In this document: positions 25,145 through 34,288 of the stretch, in pieces
Layout of the letters: every line of letters starts with the position of its first letter
Numbering within the stretch: the first letter of the stretch is position 1
NCBI GenBank assembly: GCA_021325215.1
Contig: JAJPHO010000069.1
Coordinates: forward strand, 1-48,450
Length of the DNA stretch: 48,450 bases
Source: Alphaproteobacteria bacterium
Lineage (GTDB): Bacteria > Pseudomonadota > Alphaproteobacteria > Rhodospirillales > Magnetospirillaceae
Direction: 5' to 3'
The notes under the pieces: model-generated
Seen by the model: only the letters and a program-made list of their open reading frames with translations
What the model was told of the DNA's origin: nothing
Databases searched by the model: none
Position numbers and translations under genes: made by a program

Positions 25145-26519
25145 GTTCCACCTCGTGGCGGGTGGCGTACATGACGAGGCGGCTGAGCAGCGAGCGGGCG
25201 AGCGTCCTGGCCCGGCGCACCGGACCGCCTCGGCCGAGGCGGCTCTGCGCCGACAGCCAATATTGCGCATGGCGGTAAAAGCGCTTCGAATGGCGGCCGC
25301 GCACGGTCAGATCGCGGTCGTTGCTCTCATGCCAGGGTCCGCCGCCGGCGATGCGGTCGGCGACCAGATCGTAATAGGCGGTGCCCTTGATCGGATGCAC
25401 CACGGTGGTCAGCACCTCGTCGGCCTGGGCCAGGCGCAGATGGCGGGCGGTCTCGTCGATATCGTCCCAGGTCTCGCCTTCGTAACCGAGCATGACGAAG
25501 GTGCCGGTGCGGATGCCGCGCGCCTTCAAAAGCCCGATCATTTCGCGCATGCGGGCGGCGTCGGTGCGGCGCTTCATCGCATCGAGGATGCGCTGCGATC
25601 CGCTTTCCGCGCCGATCCACATCCGGTGGCAGCCGAGCTCGGCCAGCAGATCGGCCATCCGGGCATCCAGCCGGTCTTCCCGGGTGATGGTCTCGAAGGG
25701 ATAGCGCAGCCCGTGGCGCTTCATCTCGGCGGCGAATTCCTCCAGCCATTTCGCATTGATGGTGAAGACGTCGTCGGCGAAGAACAGATGGTCGGGGCCG
25801 TAGGTGTCGCGCAGATGCAGGATCTCGGCGACGGCATTCTGCGGCGAGCGGCGGCGATGGCTGCGGCCATAGAGACTGTGGCTGCACCAGGTGCATTCAT
25901 AGGGGCAGCCGCGGGCCATCATCATCGAGACCGAGCGCACCCCATGGATGCTCTGCCAGGTATCGAGATAGCGCGTCATGTCGACCGCCTCGCGGTCGGG
26001 AAAGGGCTGCTGGTCGAGATCGGCGATCAATGCGCGCGGCGCGGTCTTGCGCACCTGCCCGTCGCCGTCGCGGAAGAAGATGCCGTCGATCCTGTCCAGC
26101 CCGGCCAGATTATGCTGCGCAATATGCGACAGCAGCGCGGCCAGAGTCTGTTCGGCCTCGCCATTGATGACGATGTCGGCACCATGGCCGAGATAATCTT
26201 CGGCATAGCCGGCCGGCTCCTGGCCGCTGACCGCCACCACCGCGCCGCTCAGCTTGGCCGCGCGGGCCAGGGACACCGTGTTGGGACGCGCCATCAGATT
26301 GGCGTGCACCACGATCAGCGAGGCCTGCGACACCCGGAGTTCCGCGATGGCGTCGGCCTTGCTCATGAAGGTGGTGTCCATCACCTGGACCTTGAAGCCG
26401 AGGCTTTTCAGATAGGACGAGGCATAAAGCAGGACCAGCGGCGGGTAAGGCCGGATCACCTTGCCCCTGGCCAGGTCGCCTTCGGCGAAATAGCTGTGGG
26501 TCAGCAGAATATCGGTCAT
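25137..26519 (-). CDS. B12-binding-domain radical SAM protein (second of three)
   Basis: A 460-aa protein with an N-terminal B12-binding-like domain (VLLYASSYLKSLGFKVQVMDTTF, GADIVINGEAEQTL) lacking a DxHxxG motif, and a radical SAM core with C205, C209 and C212 (ARGCPYECTWCSHSL). RMWIGAESGSQRILDAMKR is the conserved strand and SAM-binding region. The C-terminal part ends with a basic helix (RRARTLARSLLSRLVMY), possibly membrane-associated. The start at 26519 overlaps the previous gene's stop (ATGA). It is similar in organisation to its two neighbours, suggesting gene duplication followed by divergence. Confidence 0.9.
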   Translation of the reverse strand: MTDILLTHSYFAEGDLARGKVIRPYPPLVLLYASSYLKSLGFKVQVMDTTFMSKADAIAELRVSQASLIVVHANLMARPNTVSLARAAKLSGAVVAVSGQEPAGYAEDYLGHGADIVINGEAEQTLAALLSHIAQHNLAGLDRIDGIFFRDGDGQVRKTAPRALIADLDQQPFPDREAVDMTRYLDTWQSIHGVRSVSMMMARGCPYECTWCSHSLYGRSHRRRSPQNAVAEILHLRDTYGPDHLFFADDVFTINAKWLEEFAAEMKRHGLRYPFETITREDRLDARMADLLAELGCHRMWIGAESGSQRILDAMKRRTDAARMREMIGLLKARGIRTGTFVMLGYEGETWDDIDETARHLRLAQADEVLTTVVHPIKGTAYYDLVADRIAGGGPWHESNDRDLTVRGRHSKRFYRHAQYWLSAQSRLGRGGPVRRARTLARSLLSRLVMYATRHEVEHG

Positions 26520-27922
26520 GGCGTGTTCAGGCGCAGCGCCTGCAATTTGATCCAGGAGAGCGGGATCGCCACCGCGCAATAGGCGACGAAGGCGAGACCC
26601 TTGAGCGTGGGTTTGCGGGCCAGGGTTTTCCGCAGGCGGAAATCGCGGTGCACATATTTGTGCAGATGCCGGTAGAAGCGCGTGGTGAAGGTGCCGCGAT
26701 AGAGCATCGCCATGTCGGAGGAGACCTCCCAATTGCGCTTCTCGCGCAATTGCGCCTGCACCCGCTCGTAGAACACCGTGCCGGGCAGCGGATAGGACAC
26801 CGAGATGCCCATCTCGTCGGGACCGGTTTTGCGCAGCATGGCAAGCGTCTCGCCGATCTCGTCCATGCCCTCGCCGGGATAGCCGAACTGCAGGAAATGG
26901 CCGACCCGAATGCCGGCGCCCTTCAGCGCGGCGGTGGCGTCGGCGATCTCGCCGGTGGTCAGGCCCTTATCCATGGCGTCGAGGATCTTCTGGCTGCCGG
27001 ATTCGGCGCCCAGCCAGACGATGTCGCAGCCGGCGCGGGCCAGATCCTTGGCCGCGCCCTCGCGCAGCACCAGATCGGCGCGCGACAGGCACTTGAACGG
27101 CACCTTGATGCCCAGCCGCTCCAGCTCGTCGGCGAACTCGCCCCACCAGCGCGGCTTCAGGCCCATGATGTCGTCCATGAACCAGATGTAGTCGGGGGCC
27201 GCCATCGCGACCAATCCGGCCAGTTCCTGGGCCACGGCGACGGCGGAGCGTACCGCATAGCCCTGCCCCCAGATCGGCTTGGCGCACCAGTTGCAGCTGT
27301 AGGGACAGCCGCGCGAGGTCACCAGATTGAGGGCGAAATGGCCGTGATGGGCCAGCCAGACCCGGCGATAGGCCACCATGTCGACCAGATCCCAGGCGGG
27401 CGGCGGCAGGCTGTCGAGATCGCGGATCGGTTCGCGCCGGGGCGCATTGGCCAAGCCGGTGATGCCCGACAGATCGGTCTCGCCCGCGGTCCAGCGCGCG
27501 GTCAGCTCACGCAGGGTGTGCTCGCCCTCGCCGGTGATCACCGCATCGGCGCCGGCGGTGAGATAGAGGTCCGGATGGTCCGAGGCGTCGGCGCTGCACA
27601 CCGCCACCTTGAGGCCGCGCGCCTTTGCCGCCCACACCATGGCCAGCGCCGCTTCGCGCATGGCGGACAGGCACATCTTGGACAGGTAATTGAAATTGTC
27701 GTCATAGAGGACGGCGATCTCGGGACGGATATGGTCCAGAGCCGCGCTCCAGTCCTCGACGCTTTCGGCGATCATCGCGTCGAAGAAGGAAACCTCGTGC
27801 CTCTGGCTGCGCAGCATGCCTGCGGCATACAGCGTGCCGAGCGGAGGAAAGGGCTGCCGCTCGGCCCAGCGCACGGGGTCCAGGCGGAGGAAGTAGACAC
27901 TGCCGACGATGATGCGCGCCAT
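26516..27922 (-). CDS. B12-binding-domain radical SAM protein (third of three)
   Basis: A 468-aa protein starting MARIIVGSVYFLRLDP. The N-terminal B12-binding-like domain (PPLGTLYAAGMLRSQRHEVSFFDA, GADAVITGEGEHTL) lacks DxHxxG. The radical SAM core has C206, C210 and C213 (SRGCPYSCNWCAKPIWG), and IVWLGAESGSQKILDAMDK matches the second protein closely. The C-terminus ends in a hydrophobic helix (LAFVAYCAVAIPLSWI), suggesting membrane attachment. The start at 27922 is embedded in a 13-bp inverted-repeat arm (27911-27923 with 27961-27973), so initiation may be controlled by a hairpin. It is the first radical SAM gene after the export-protein gene. Confidence 0.9.
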   Translation of the reverse strand: MARIIVGSVYFLRLDPVRWAERQPFPPLGTLYAAGMLRSQRHEVSFFDAMIAESVEDWSAALDHIRPEIAVLYDDNFNYLSKMCLSAMREAALAMVWAAKARGLKVAVCSADASDHPDLYLTAGADAVITGEGEHTLRELTARWTAGETDLSGITGLANAPRREPIRDLDSLPPPAWDLVDMVAYRRVWLAHHGHFALNLVTSRGCPYSCNWCAKPIWGQGYAVRSAVAVAQELAGLVAMAAPDYIWFMDDIMGLKPRWWGEFADELERLGIKVPFKCLSRADLVLREGAAKDLARAGCDIVWLGAESGSQKILDAMDKGLTTGEIADATAALKGAGIRVGHFLQFGYPGEGMDEIGETLAMLRKTGPDEMGISVSYPLPGTVFYERVQAQLREKRNWEVSSDMAMLYRGTFTTRFYRHLHKYVHRDFRLRKTLARKPTLKGLAFVAYCAVAIPLSWIKLQALRLNTP

Positions 27923-27973
27923 TCTGATTCCGATAGTCAAACTCGTCTGTCGGAAGACGAAATGGCGCGCATC
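27911..27973 (-). promoter_or_regulatory. Intercistronic hairpin covering a radical SAM start codon
   Basis: GATGCGCGCCATT (27911-27923) and AATGGCGCGCATC (27961-27973) are perfect 13-bp inverted arms. An inner pair TTCCGA (27928-27933) and TCGGAA (27950-27955) extends the stem, leaving a 16-base loop. In the minus-strand transcript the start codon of the third radical SAM gene lies in the 3' arm, so the fold would hide it. There is no T-run, so an intrinsic terminator is unlikely. Confidence 0.65.
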
Positions 27974-27986
27974 CTTATTCCGTGTG

Positions 27987-30900
27987 TTACCGCGAAATGA
28001 TCGCCAAAGACGCCGCGGTGATGGCCAGCTGGCTGCCGACCTGCACCACGTCTTCCAGCACCGTGTCCCAGGTGAAATGACGCAGCATGCGCGGCACCAC
28101 CACGACCGAGCCGGGCTCCAGCTTGGGCGGATCGGACAACCACGAGCTGCCATTGATCTGCTGCGCCGTGCCGTCGGGCTGGATCACGAAGATGTGGTCG
28201 TCGTCGGCGATCTCGGTGGCGCCGCCGGCCAGGGCGACGTAATCGGCGACGGACCGGTCGGCGCGGAACTGGATGCCGCCCGGCGACATCACCTCGCCCG
28301 CCACCACCACCGAGCTGGGGCGGCGCGGCACGAAGACCTGGTCGCCCGGCTCCATCACCAGATCCAGCTCGGGATGGGCCGCCAGTTCCTTGGGATCGAG
28401 GGTCACGGCGACACGCCCGGTCGGATCGCCGCCCGAGCGCAGACGCGCGATCATCTGGGTGACATAGCCGATCTCGGCCTGGTTGATCTGCGCCTTGTTG
28501 GTCACGGTGCCGACCAGCCCGACCACTTCGCGTTCCAGAGCGTCGGCCTCGCGCTGCATCACGCCGCGCTCGGATTCCGCCACCGATTTGCGCAGGAAGA
28601 TCACGCCGGCCGGATAGGCCGAGTCGGTGAACCCGCCGGCGCGCGCCAGCACCGAGGACAGATGCTCGCCGCGCAGGATCTCGTAGCCGCCGGGGAATTT
28701 GATCTCGCCCACCATCGCCACGTCGCCGGCATCGCGGTCCGAGAAGACCGGATTGAAGCGGATGCGGTCGAACGGCCGCAGCGCGATCTGGGGGAATTCG
28801 CCCGGCGGCAGGGTGTAGTTCTTGCGCACGGTGCGCGACAGGCCCGAGCCATTGTCGATCTGCGCCGAGGTCACCTCGAAGGCATGCAGGTCGACCTTGG
28901 GGGTCAGGCCGCCCGCCGCCTGGACGATGCGGTCGAGGCCGGTATCCGGCATGGCCAGGAAGTCGCCGGGACTATTGACCTCGCCGACCACCGTCACGGT
29001 GTAATTGCCCAGCGTGCCGACCAGCAGGCGGCGGGTGTCGTCATCCAGCCCGGTGAACAGGCGCTGCGGTTCGCGCCGCGGCACGCGCATCTGGCCGTTG
29101 AGCGGACGGGCGGTCGGATCGTCGCCCTCGATATGATTGTCGGGATCGTCGACCGCCAGCGCATCGGACGGGGCGCGGATGCCGGGATAGAGGCGTTCGG
29201 CGTCGGTCTTGGGCGGACCCTGGTCCTGCGCCTCGGGCTGAGCCGCCTGAGTCTGGCCCAGACCGCCCAGACCGCCGAGCGCCGCCGCCGCGACATAGGG
29301 CGGAACGTTCAGCTGGCTGAGCAGGGCCGAGGCGCCGCCCCCCGCCGGAGCGCCCGCACCGCCGCCACCGCCGAGCAGCTGGGCCGCGGCAGCCGCGCCG
29401 CCCGGCAGGCTGGCCAATTGCGCCAGACGCGGATCGGCGATCGGAACCGCCGCGGCGGCGGCATTCTCCACCGCCTGAGTATTGGACCCGGTGCCGGCCA
29501 CCGCCGAGGCGATGGCGGCTTCCGGCGACGACGCTTTCACCGCCACGGCGCCGGGATGGTCGTTCACCTGCCTGGCCGGAGTGCGCAGGGCATCGGCGGC
29601 GCGATGGGCGATGTAGCGCATCTCGGCGACATTGGTGATGTAGACCTGATCGTTGCTCTGCAGCGCCAGATCCGACTTGCCCTCGAGCACGTCGAGCGCC
29701 GAGAAGGGGATCACGCTGCGCTGCAAAGTGGCGGGGTCGAGGCGGATCACCGCGTCGGCCAGCATATAGGGCAACGGCTTGCCGATCACCGGCGTGAACA
29801 TGTCGGTGGAATTCAGCAGGCCATGCAGGCTGCGCACCGTATTGAGCGGATAGGTGCCGTTGACCGCCGTGCCGCCCATCAGCTCGACCTTGGCCAGCGA
29901 GACGTCCGAGGCCGAGGCGACGAACAGGATGTCGCCATCCTGCAGATTGGCCGGAGCACCCGACGCCACCTGGATCATCTCGCGCTTGCCGTCTTCGCGG
30001 GTGCGCAGGATCGAATAGCGATAGGCGCCGCGCACTTCGTTTCCGCCGGCCAGGCGCAAAGCGTCGAACATCGAGATGGCGTTCTGGCCCGGCGGCAATT
30101 CATAGATCGCCTGGCGCTTGACCTGGCCGACCACGGCGATGGCGCTGGTCTGCAGCGGCACCACGATGCGGTCGCCCTCGGCCAGACCGAGATCGGCGCC
30201 GCTGGCCTGGGCCGACAGCAGGGAATAGAGATCGAGGCGGATGGTCTTGTTGCCGCGCACCAGCTCGACGTCGCGCAAGGAACCGGTGTTCTTGATGCCG
30301 CCGGCCAGGCTCAGCGCGTCCAGCGCGGTGGCCAGGCCCGACACGCTGATCAGGCCGGGGGAATTGACCTCGCCGGCCACCCGCACCGAGATCTGCCGCA
30401 CCGTGCCGACCGAGACGATCGCCTCGGTGCCGGTCATCGCCTGACGCGCCGCCGCTTCGAGATCGGAGCGGAATTCGCCGAAATAGCGCCCCGCCGCCGC
30501 GATCGGCGGCAAGGACGGCAGCACCGCCCGGCCGTCGCGGTCGATCTTGGTGCGGAAGCTGGAATTCTGCTGGCCATGCAAGGTCAGCACGATCTCGTCG
30601 CCCTCGCCCAGCACGTAGTCGTCGCGCAGCGAACCGCTCTGGCGCACCACCACCGGGGCGCCGCGGCCGAACACGTCATAGCCGAACTGGCGGACCGGCA
30701 CGCCGGCGCGGGCGCTCATCAGCCGCTCGATCGGCGACAGCGAGGCGGTCGACACCACCGAGCGCTGGCCGTTGCTCTGCGGATAGGTCATCGGATTCTG
30801 CACCGACACTTCCGGCGCCAAAGACGGCACGCTCTGCTGGCCGGTCAGGCGCTGCTGCAGCACGCGGAAGATGTCGCCGGTCAGGTCGCCGCTGCCGCCA

Positions 30901-31001
30901 CCGCCGCCGAGCAGCTGCGAGAGGCCTTGGGCCGCCACCGGTTGGGCCGTCGCGGCGAGGCTGGCGATCGTCGCCAGCAGGAATAATTTCTTACGCATCA
31001 T
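27987..31001 (-). CDS. Large SLBB-domain polysaccharide export (OPX/Wza-like) protein
   Basis: A 1004-aa protein, more than twice the length of Wza (about 380). Signal peptide about 1-24 (ending VAAQ), with no lipobox Cys. A polysaccharide-export domain begins near SLRDDYVLGEGDEIVLTLHG, followed by repeated SLBB units (ISVRVAGEVNSPGLISV, VTVVGEVNSPGDFLAMPD, VVVAGEVMSPGGIQF). A Gly/Ala/Pro-rich low-complexity linker with GGGGGAGAPAGGGAS splits the protein near its middle. It would form the periplasmic/outer-membrane conduit for polymer export. It starts one base before the end of the GT2 gene, within the same operon as the Wzz-like gene. Confidence 0.92.
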   Translation of the reverse strand: MMRKKLFLLATIASLAATAQPVAAQGLSQLLGGGGGSGDLTGDIFRVLQQRLTGQQSVPSLAPEVSVQNPMTYPQSNGQRSVVSTASLSPIERLMSARAGVPVRQFGYDVFGRGAPVVVRQSGSLRDDYVLGEGDEIVLTLHGQQNSSFRTKIDRDGRAVLPSLPPIAAAGRYFGEFRSDLEAAARQAMTGTEAIVSVGTVRQISVRVAGEVNSPGLISVSGLATALDALSLAGGIKNTGSLRDVELVRGNKTIRLDLYSLLSAQASGADLGLAEGDRIVVPLQTSAIAVVGQVKRQAIYELPPGQNAISMFDALRLAGGNEVRGAYRYSILRTREDGKREMIQVASGAPANLQDGDILFVASASDVSLAKVELMGGTAVNGTYPLNTVRSLHGLLNSTDMFTPVIGKPLPYMLADAVIRLDPATLQRSVIPFSALDVLEGKSDLALQSNDQVYITNVAEMRYIAHRAADALRTPARQVNDHPGAVAVKASSPEAAIASAVAGTGSNTQAVENAAAAAVPIADPRLAQLASLPGGAAAAAQLLGGGGGAGAPAGGGASALLSQLNVPPYVAAAALGGLGGLGQTQAAQPEAQDQGPPKTDAERLYPGIRAPSDALAVDDPDNHIEGDDPTARPLNGQMRVPRREPQRLFTGLDDDTRRLLVGTLGNYTVTVVGEVNSPGDFLAMPDTGLDRIVQAAGGLTPKVDLHAFEVTSAQIDNGSGLSRTVRKNYTLPPGEFPQIALRPFDRIRFNPVFSDRDAGDVAMVGEIKFPGGYEILRGEHLSSVLARAGGFTDSAYPAGVIFLRKSVAESERGVMQREADALEREVVGLVGTVTNKAQINQAEIGYVTQMIARLRSGGDPTGRVAVTLDPKELAAHPELDLVMEPGDQVFVPRRPSSVVVAGEVMSPGGIQFRADRSVADYVALAGGATEIADDDHIFVIQPDGTAQQINGSSWLSDPPKLEPGSVVVVPRMLRHFTWDTVLEDVVQVGSQLAITAASLAIISR

Positions 31002-31002
31002 C

Positions 31003-31944
31003 TTATCGGGCCTCCACCCGCCAGGGGGTCTTGAACAGCGCCTGACGCCAGGGCAGCGTCGCCAGCCACGGAAGGGATGGCGGCGCGCCTTGCGTCAGAG
31101 TCTTGGATTGGGTCCAGGCCGCGCGAAGGCGGCCGCGATTGTGAAAAAGGCCGCGCAGCAACAGGCTGCTCCGGATGCGGGTATAGTCCGGCGCCACTTT
31201 CGCCGCGCGGCAAGCGGCTTCGATCACCCGCAGATCGCCGATCAGGCGGGCCTGCTCGTCCATGCCGGCATGGAACCGCCCGGCACGCTGGCGCCAGCAG
31301 GACAGCGGCCAGTCGTGATAGACGATGCTGGCGGCGTTCTGCTGCGCGAACGCGGCGGTCGCCATCTGGTCGGTATGGGTTTCGTCGGACGGATCGAACC
31401 GCAGCGGAGTCTTCTCGCCCAGGCGATAGAGATTGGCCCCGAGCGGTCCATACAGCAGCGCGCCGAACGCCAGCGATTGCTGCGCGAAATTCCGGTAGCC
31501 GATGGCGCCGCCCTGCCAGCGGATGCGCCGCGCCACCCGCAGCGGCGTAAGCGAGTCGTCGACGATGCTGTAGGGCGCGATGCCTAAGCTCGCATCCGAG
31601 CGGATCATCAGCTCGCGCAGGGCGATCACCGAGACATCGGCCAGATAATCGCCCGCCATCAGGAACAGCGCATGCGAGAAGCCGCGCACTTCGGCGGCGG
31701 CGATGGCGCAGTTCCAATTGGCGACGCGGCCGAGATTGGTTTCGTTGCGGCACAGGATGATCGGCGCACCTTGGGCGTCGTGCTCGCCCAAGGCAGCGGT
31801 GCTGCCGTCGGTCGAGGCATTGTCCGACACCAGGATGGCGTAGGAGTCCGGCGGCAATCCGGCGCGGGCCGGCGACGCCACCGTCTCGGCGAGCAGCTTG
31901 CCGCTATTGAAGGTCGGCACCAGGATGGCGATGCGGTTCTTCAT
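31003..31944 (-). CDS. Family 2 glycosyltransferase
   Basis: A 313-aa GT-A enzyme. The N-terminal IAILVPTFNSGKLLAETV and LVSDNASTDGST (about 40-49) bind the nucleotide sugar. The expected DxD is replaced by MAGDYL (FLMAGDYLADVS), as in some GT2 members. The start at 31944 overlaps the upstream nucleotidyltransferase stop (ATGA); the longer frame upstream lies in that gene. The C-terminal half is basic and contains no clear membrane helix. It probably adds a sugar to the lipid-linked repeat unit made by this locus; donor and acceptor are unknown. Confidence 0.9.
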   Translation of the reverse strand: MKNRIAILVPTFNSGKLLAETVASPARAGLPPDSYAILVSDNASTDGSTAALGEHDAQGAPIILCRNETNLGRVANWNCAIAAAEVRGFSHALFLMAGDYLADVSVIALRELMIRSDASLGIAPYSIVDDSLTPLRVARRIRWQGGAIGYRNFAQQSLAFGALLYGPLGANLYRLGEKTPLRFDPSDETHTDQMATAAFAQQNAASIVYHDWPLSCWRQRAGRFHAGMDEQARLIGDLRVIEAACRAAKVAPDYTRIRSSLLLRGLFHNRGRLRAAWTQSKTLTQGAPPSLPWLATLPWRQALFKTPWRVEAR

Positions 31945-32696
31945 GACGCCAGCCTTCTGCCGATCTCGGCCGAGGCCAGCACCCGGGCATATTCGTCGGG
32001 CGTGCCGCAGAAGATCACCTCGGACGGATCGATCATCTGCAGGCCGATGGTGAAGCCGCATTCGATCAGCGAATTATAGAGCGGCGCCACATAGCGCTCG
32101 CGCCGTTCGGCCTCGCTTTTCGGCAAGGCCGGATTGCGATAGGCCCAGCGGAAATCGCCGGCGCGGCGGAAATGATAGAGGCCGGTGCAGCACAGATCCG
32201 AGATCGCCTTCTTCTCGGCCACCTCGGCCACGGCACCCGCGCGGGCCGGATCGGGGGCGACGAACGACCAGCCCTCGCCGCCGCCGCGAAATACTTCGAG
32301 ATAGCCGGCGACGCCCGGGTCCTTCACGTGCGGCGGCTTGCGATAGGCGGGCCGGAAGGTGTCGATATTGAAGATGGCGATCGATTCGCCGTCATCGACA
32401 CTCGCCCCGTCGAGTCCGAGCAATACCGTTTCCGCCTGCCCCACGGTCAGGCGGTCGAGCCGCACGATGGAGGCCTGAGCGATGCCAAGCGCCTCGCAGC
32501 GCCGCGCCACGAAATCCTCGGTCTCGGCGCCGCGCACCACGAAGAGGAAAGCGTCGGTGGCGAAATAGGCGGCGAAGCTGTTGACCGCGTGATCGAACAC
32601 CGGCGCGCCATGCGCCGTCAGGCGGTATTTCGGATCGGTGAATCCGGCCTCGCGGAAGCGGCGGCTCTCGCCCGCCATCGGAATGACGAACATCAC
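31941..32696 (-). CDS. Sugar-phosphate nucleotidyltransferase-like protein
   Basis: A 251-aa protein with a pyrophosphorylase-type start, MMFVIPMAGESRRFREAGFTDPKYRL, matching the GxxxRF...PK nucleotide-binding signature, and the metal-site-like IAIFNIDTF. It resembles capsule-locus nucleotidyltransferases such as those next to HAD phosphatase and kinase genes in Campylobacter and Pasteurella capsule loci. It would activate a phosphorylated sugar or alcohol as an NDP derivative. It overlaps the kinase-fusion gene by 4 bases and the GT2 by 4, in one coupled series. The exact substrate is unknown. Confidence 0.8.
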   Translation of the reverse strand: MMFVIPMAGESRRFREAGFTDPKYRLTAHGAPVFDHAVNSFAAYFATDAFLFVVRGAETEDFVARRCEALGIAQASIVRLDRLTVGQAETVLLGLDGASVDDGESIAIFNIDTFRPAYRKPPHVKDPGVAGYLEVFRGGGEGWSFVAPDPARAGAVAEVAEKKAISDLCCTGLYHFRRAGDFRWAYRNPALPKSEAERRERYVAPLYNSLIECGFTIGLQMIDPSEVIFCGTPDEYARVLASAEIGRRLAS

Positions 32697-34288
32697 GCCG
32701 CCCCGCCGAAATAGCGGTCATAGAGGCGATAACCATTGGCCAGGAACGCCCATTGCCGATCGCGGTTCTCGGCATGCAGCGGCAGCATCGAGAAGAACAG
32801 CAGCACCGAGATGGCGGCGGCCAGGCGTTCGCGTTCGCCGTCGCCGTGGCAGATCACCTCGCGGAACTGCGCTTCGACGGCATCCTGCGCGGCGCCCTGG
32901 GCGAGGCGGAATTCCAGCGCGCCGGGCGCCGGGCGCTCCAGCTGGTAATAGCCGGCGACGATGAAATCGTACCGCCCGACCACCGAATGATGCAGCTTGC
33001 CGAGATCGTAGCGCGTGTCTCCATAGATGCCCGGCCGTCCCGGCTCGGCATAGCCGCGCGGATCGATCATCTTCAGACCGCCGCGGCGGAAATCGAACAG
33101 GATGTTGGAGAAGCAGAAATCGCCATGCAGCACGCCGGCATCCTCTTCGCCGGGCTCGCCGATGCGCTGCGACAGCTCTCCGATCAGCGCCAGCGGCGAA
33201 GGGAAGCTGCGGCCATTGACGGTCCAGCCCCGGGCCGGATCGAAACCGGCGTCGCGGGCGAAAGCGCGGTAACGCTCGATCGCCTTGCCTTCATAAAGGT
33301 GGGCGAACCAGCCGGCCTCGACCGAGTCCGGTTTCCAGCTGCGCATCAGCGCCAGCGTCTCGCCGCAGGCCGACAGGATGCGGCGCCACATGGCGGGGGC
33401 GAAGGCGCCGAACACATAGAGGTCGGACAGCGGGCAAAGATATTCGTACGCCAGCGAATAACCGGGGCGGTTGGCGCCCGGCTCGACGCGGCCGAGATAG
33501 GCCGGCACATGGCCGCGCAGACCGGCCGGCAAGGCCTCGTACCACGCTGCTTCAGCCTCGATCTTGTCGGGCTGGCTGCTGGTCTTGCAGACCGAATCCT
33601 TGGTGATGGTCAAGCTGTTGAAGGCGCGCTCGGTGGTGAGCGCCCGGCGGGAATCGTAATAGGTGTTGAGATGGCCGAGATCGAGCCATTGCCCTTCCTG
33701 CTCGACGGCGCGGAAGCCGGGTTTTTGCGCGGCATAGGCATTGAGCGCGGCGAGGAAATCGGCCTTATGCGCCGCCAGGCATTTCAGCAAAAGCACCCCG
33801 TGCGAGAAGCGGAACAAACCGCTGACCAGATCGCGGTCGCCGTCTTCCGCCGGCGCGAGACTCATCGGCGAACCGCCGCGCACGGCGGCCCAGGGATAGG
33901 GATGCTCGCCGCGATGCGCCGACAAGGCGTCGAGCGGAAAATCCGTCAAGCCGAGGAACAGCGTGTCGCCATGCAGGATGGTCAGGGATTCGTCGCCGGT
34001 CAGGCTGTGAATCGCGGCCAGCATCAGCGATTCGGCCAGCGGCAGCCCGTCGGGAATAAACAGGGTCTCGATGCAAAGCTCGGCCAGCAGGCGGCGGTCA
34101 TGCTCCGAGGGCTCGAAGGATTGCGGCAACGTCAGCACGATATGATCGGCTATGTTGCGCAGCAATTCAGCCTGCAGACGGAACAGACGCGCGTTCCCGA
34201 CCGGCAGGAAAGCGGGCGGCAAGGGGCCGAATTCGGCCGCCATTTCGGCATTCACGTAAGCAGCCGAAGCGATGATAGCGACGCTCAA
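32693..34288 (-). CDS. Nucleotidyltransferase / aminoglycoside-phosphotransferase-like kinase fusion
   Basis: A 531-aa two-domain protein. The N-terminal about 225 residues look like a degenerate nucleotidyltransferase (PPAFLPVGNARLFRLQAELL, LTILHGDTLF, EGQWLDLGHLNTYYDSRRA). The C-terminal kinase domain carries the APH/choline-kinase catalytic motif HGDFCFSN (H388, D390, N395) and the metal Asp in MIDPRG (D409). This order resembles a LicC-LicA-type fusion from capsule loci. The TTG start at 34288 is supported by comparison: the same GAGGGG and spacing precede the ATG of the pump gene at 9740. The TTG overlaps the stop of the bridging ORF. The ligand is unknown. Confidence 0.85.
   Translation of the reverse strand: MSVAIIASAAYVNAEMAAEFGPLPPAFLPVGNARLFRLQAELLRNIADHIVLTLPQSFEPSEHDRRLLAELCIETLFIPDGLPLAESLMLAAIHSLTGDESLTILHGDTLFLGLTDFPLDALSAHRGEHPYPWAAVRGGSPMSLAPAEDGDRDLVSGLFRFSHGVLLLKCLAAHKADFLAALNAYAAQKPGFRAVEQEGQWLDLGHLNTYYDSRRALTTERAFNSLTITKDSVCKTSSQPDKIEAEAAWYEALPAGLRGHVPAYLGRVEPGANRPGYSLAYEYLCPLSDLYVFGAFAPAMWRRILSACGETLALMRSWKPDSVEAGWFAHLYEGKAIERYRAFARDAGFDPARGWTVNGRSFPSPLALIGELSQRIGEPGEEDAGVLHGDFCFSNILFDFRRGGLKMIDPRGYAEPGRPGIYGDTRYDLGKLHHSVVGRYDFIVAGYYQLERPAPGALEFRLAQGAAQDAVEAQFREVICHGDGERERLAAAISVLLFFSMLPLHAENRDRQWAFLANGYRLYDRYFGGAA

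Noticed and set aside
27923..27986. Intrinsic terminator between the export gene and the radical SAM genes
   Set aside because: The hairpin is long but has no T-run, and the second arm lies within the coding start of the next gene.
27961..27999. A 12-codon plus-strand ORF starting MARILIPC
   Set aside because: It exists only because the inverted repeat mirrors the radical SAM start; there is no ribosome-binding site.
27909..30986. A 1025-codon open frame on the plus strand opposite the SLBB export gene
   Set aside because: The GC-rich third codon positions of the real gene suppress antisense stops; the product is Arg/His/Gln-rich without any family pattern.
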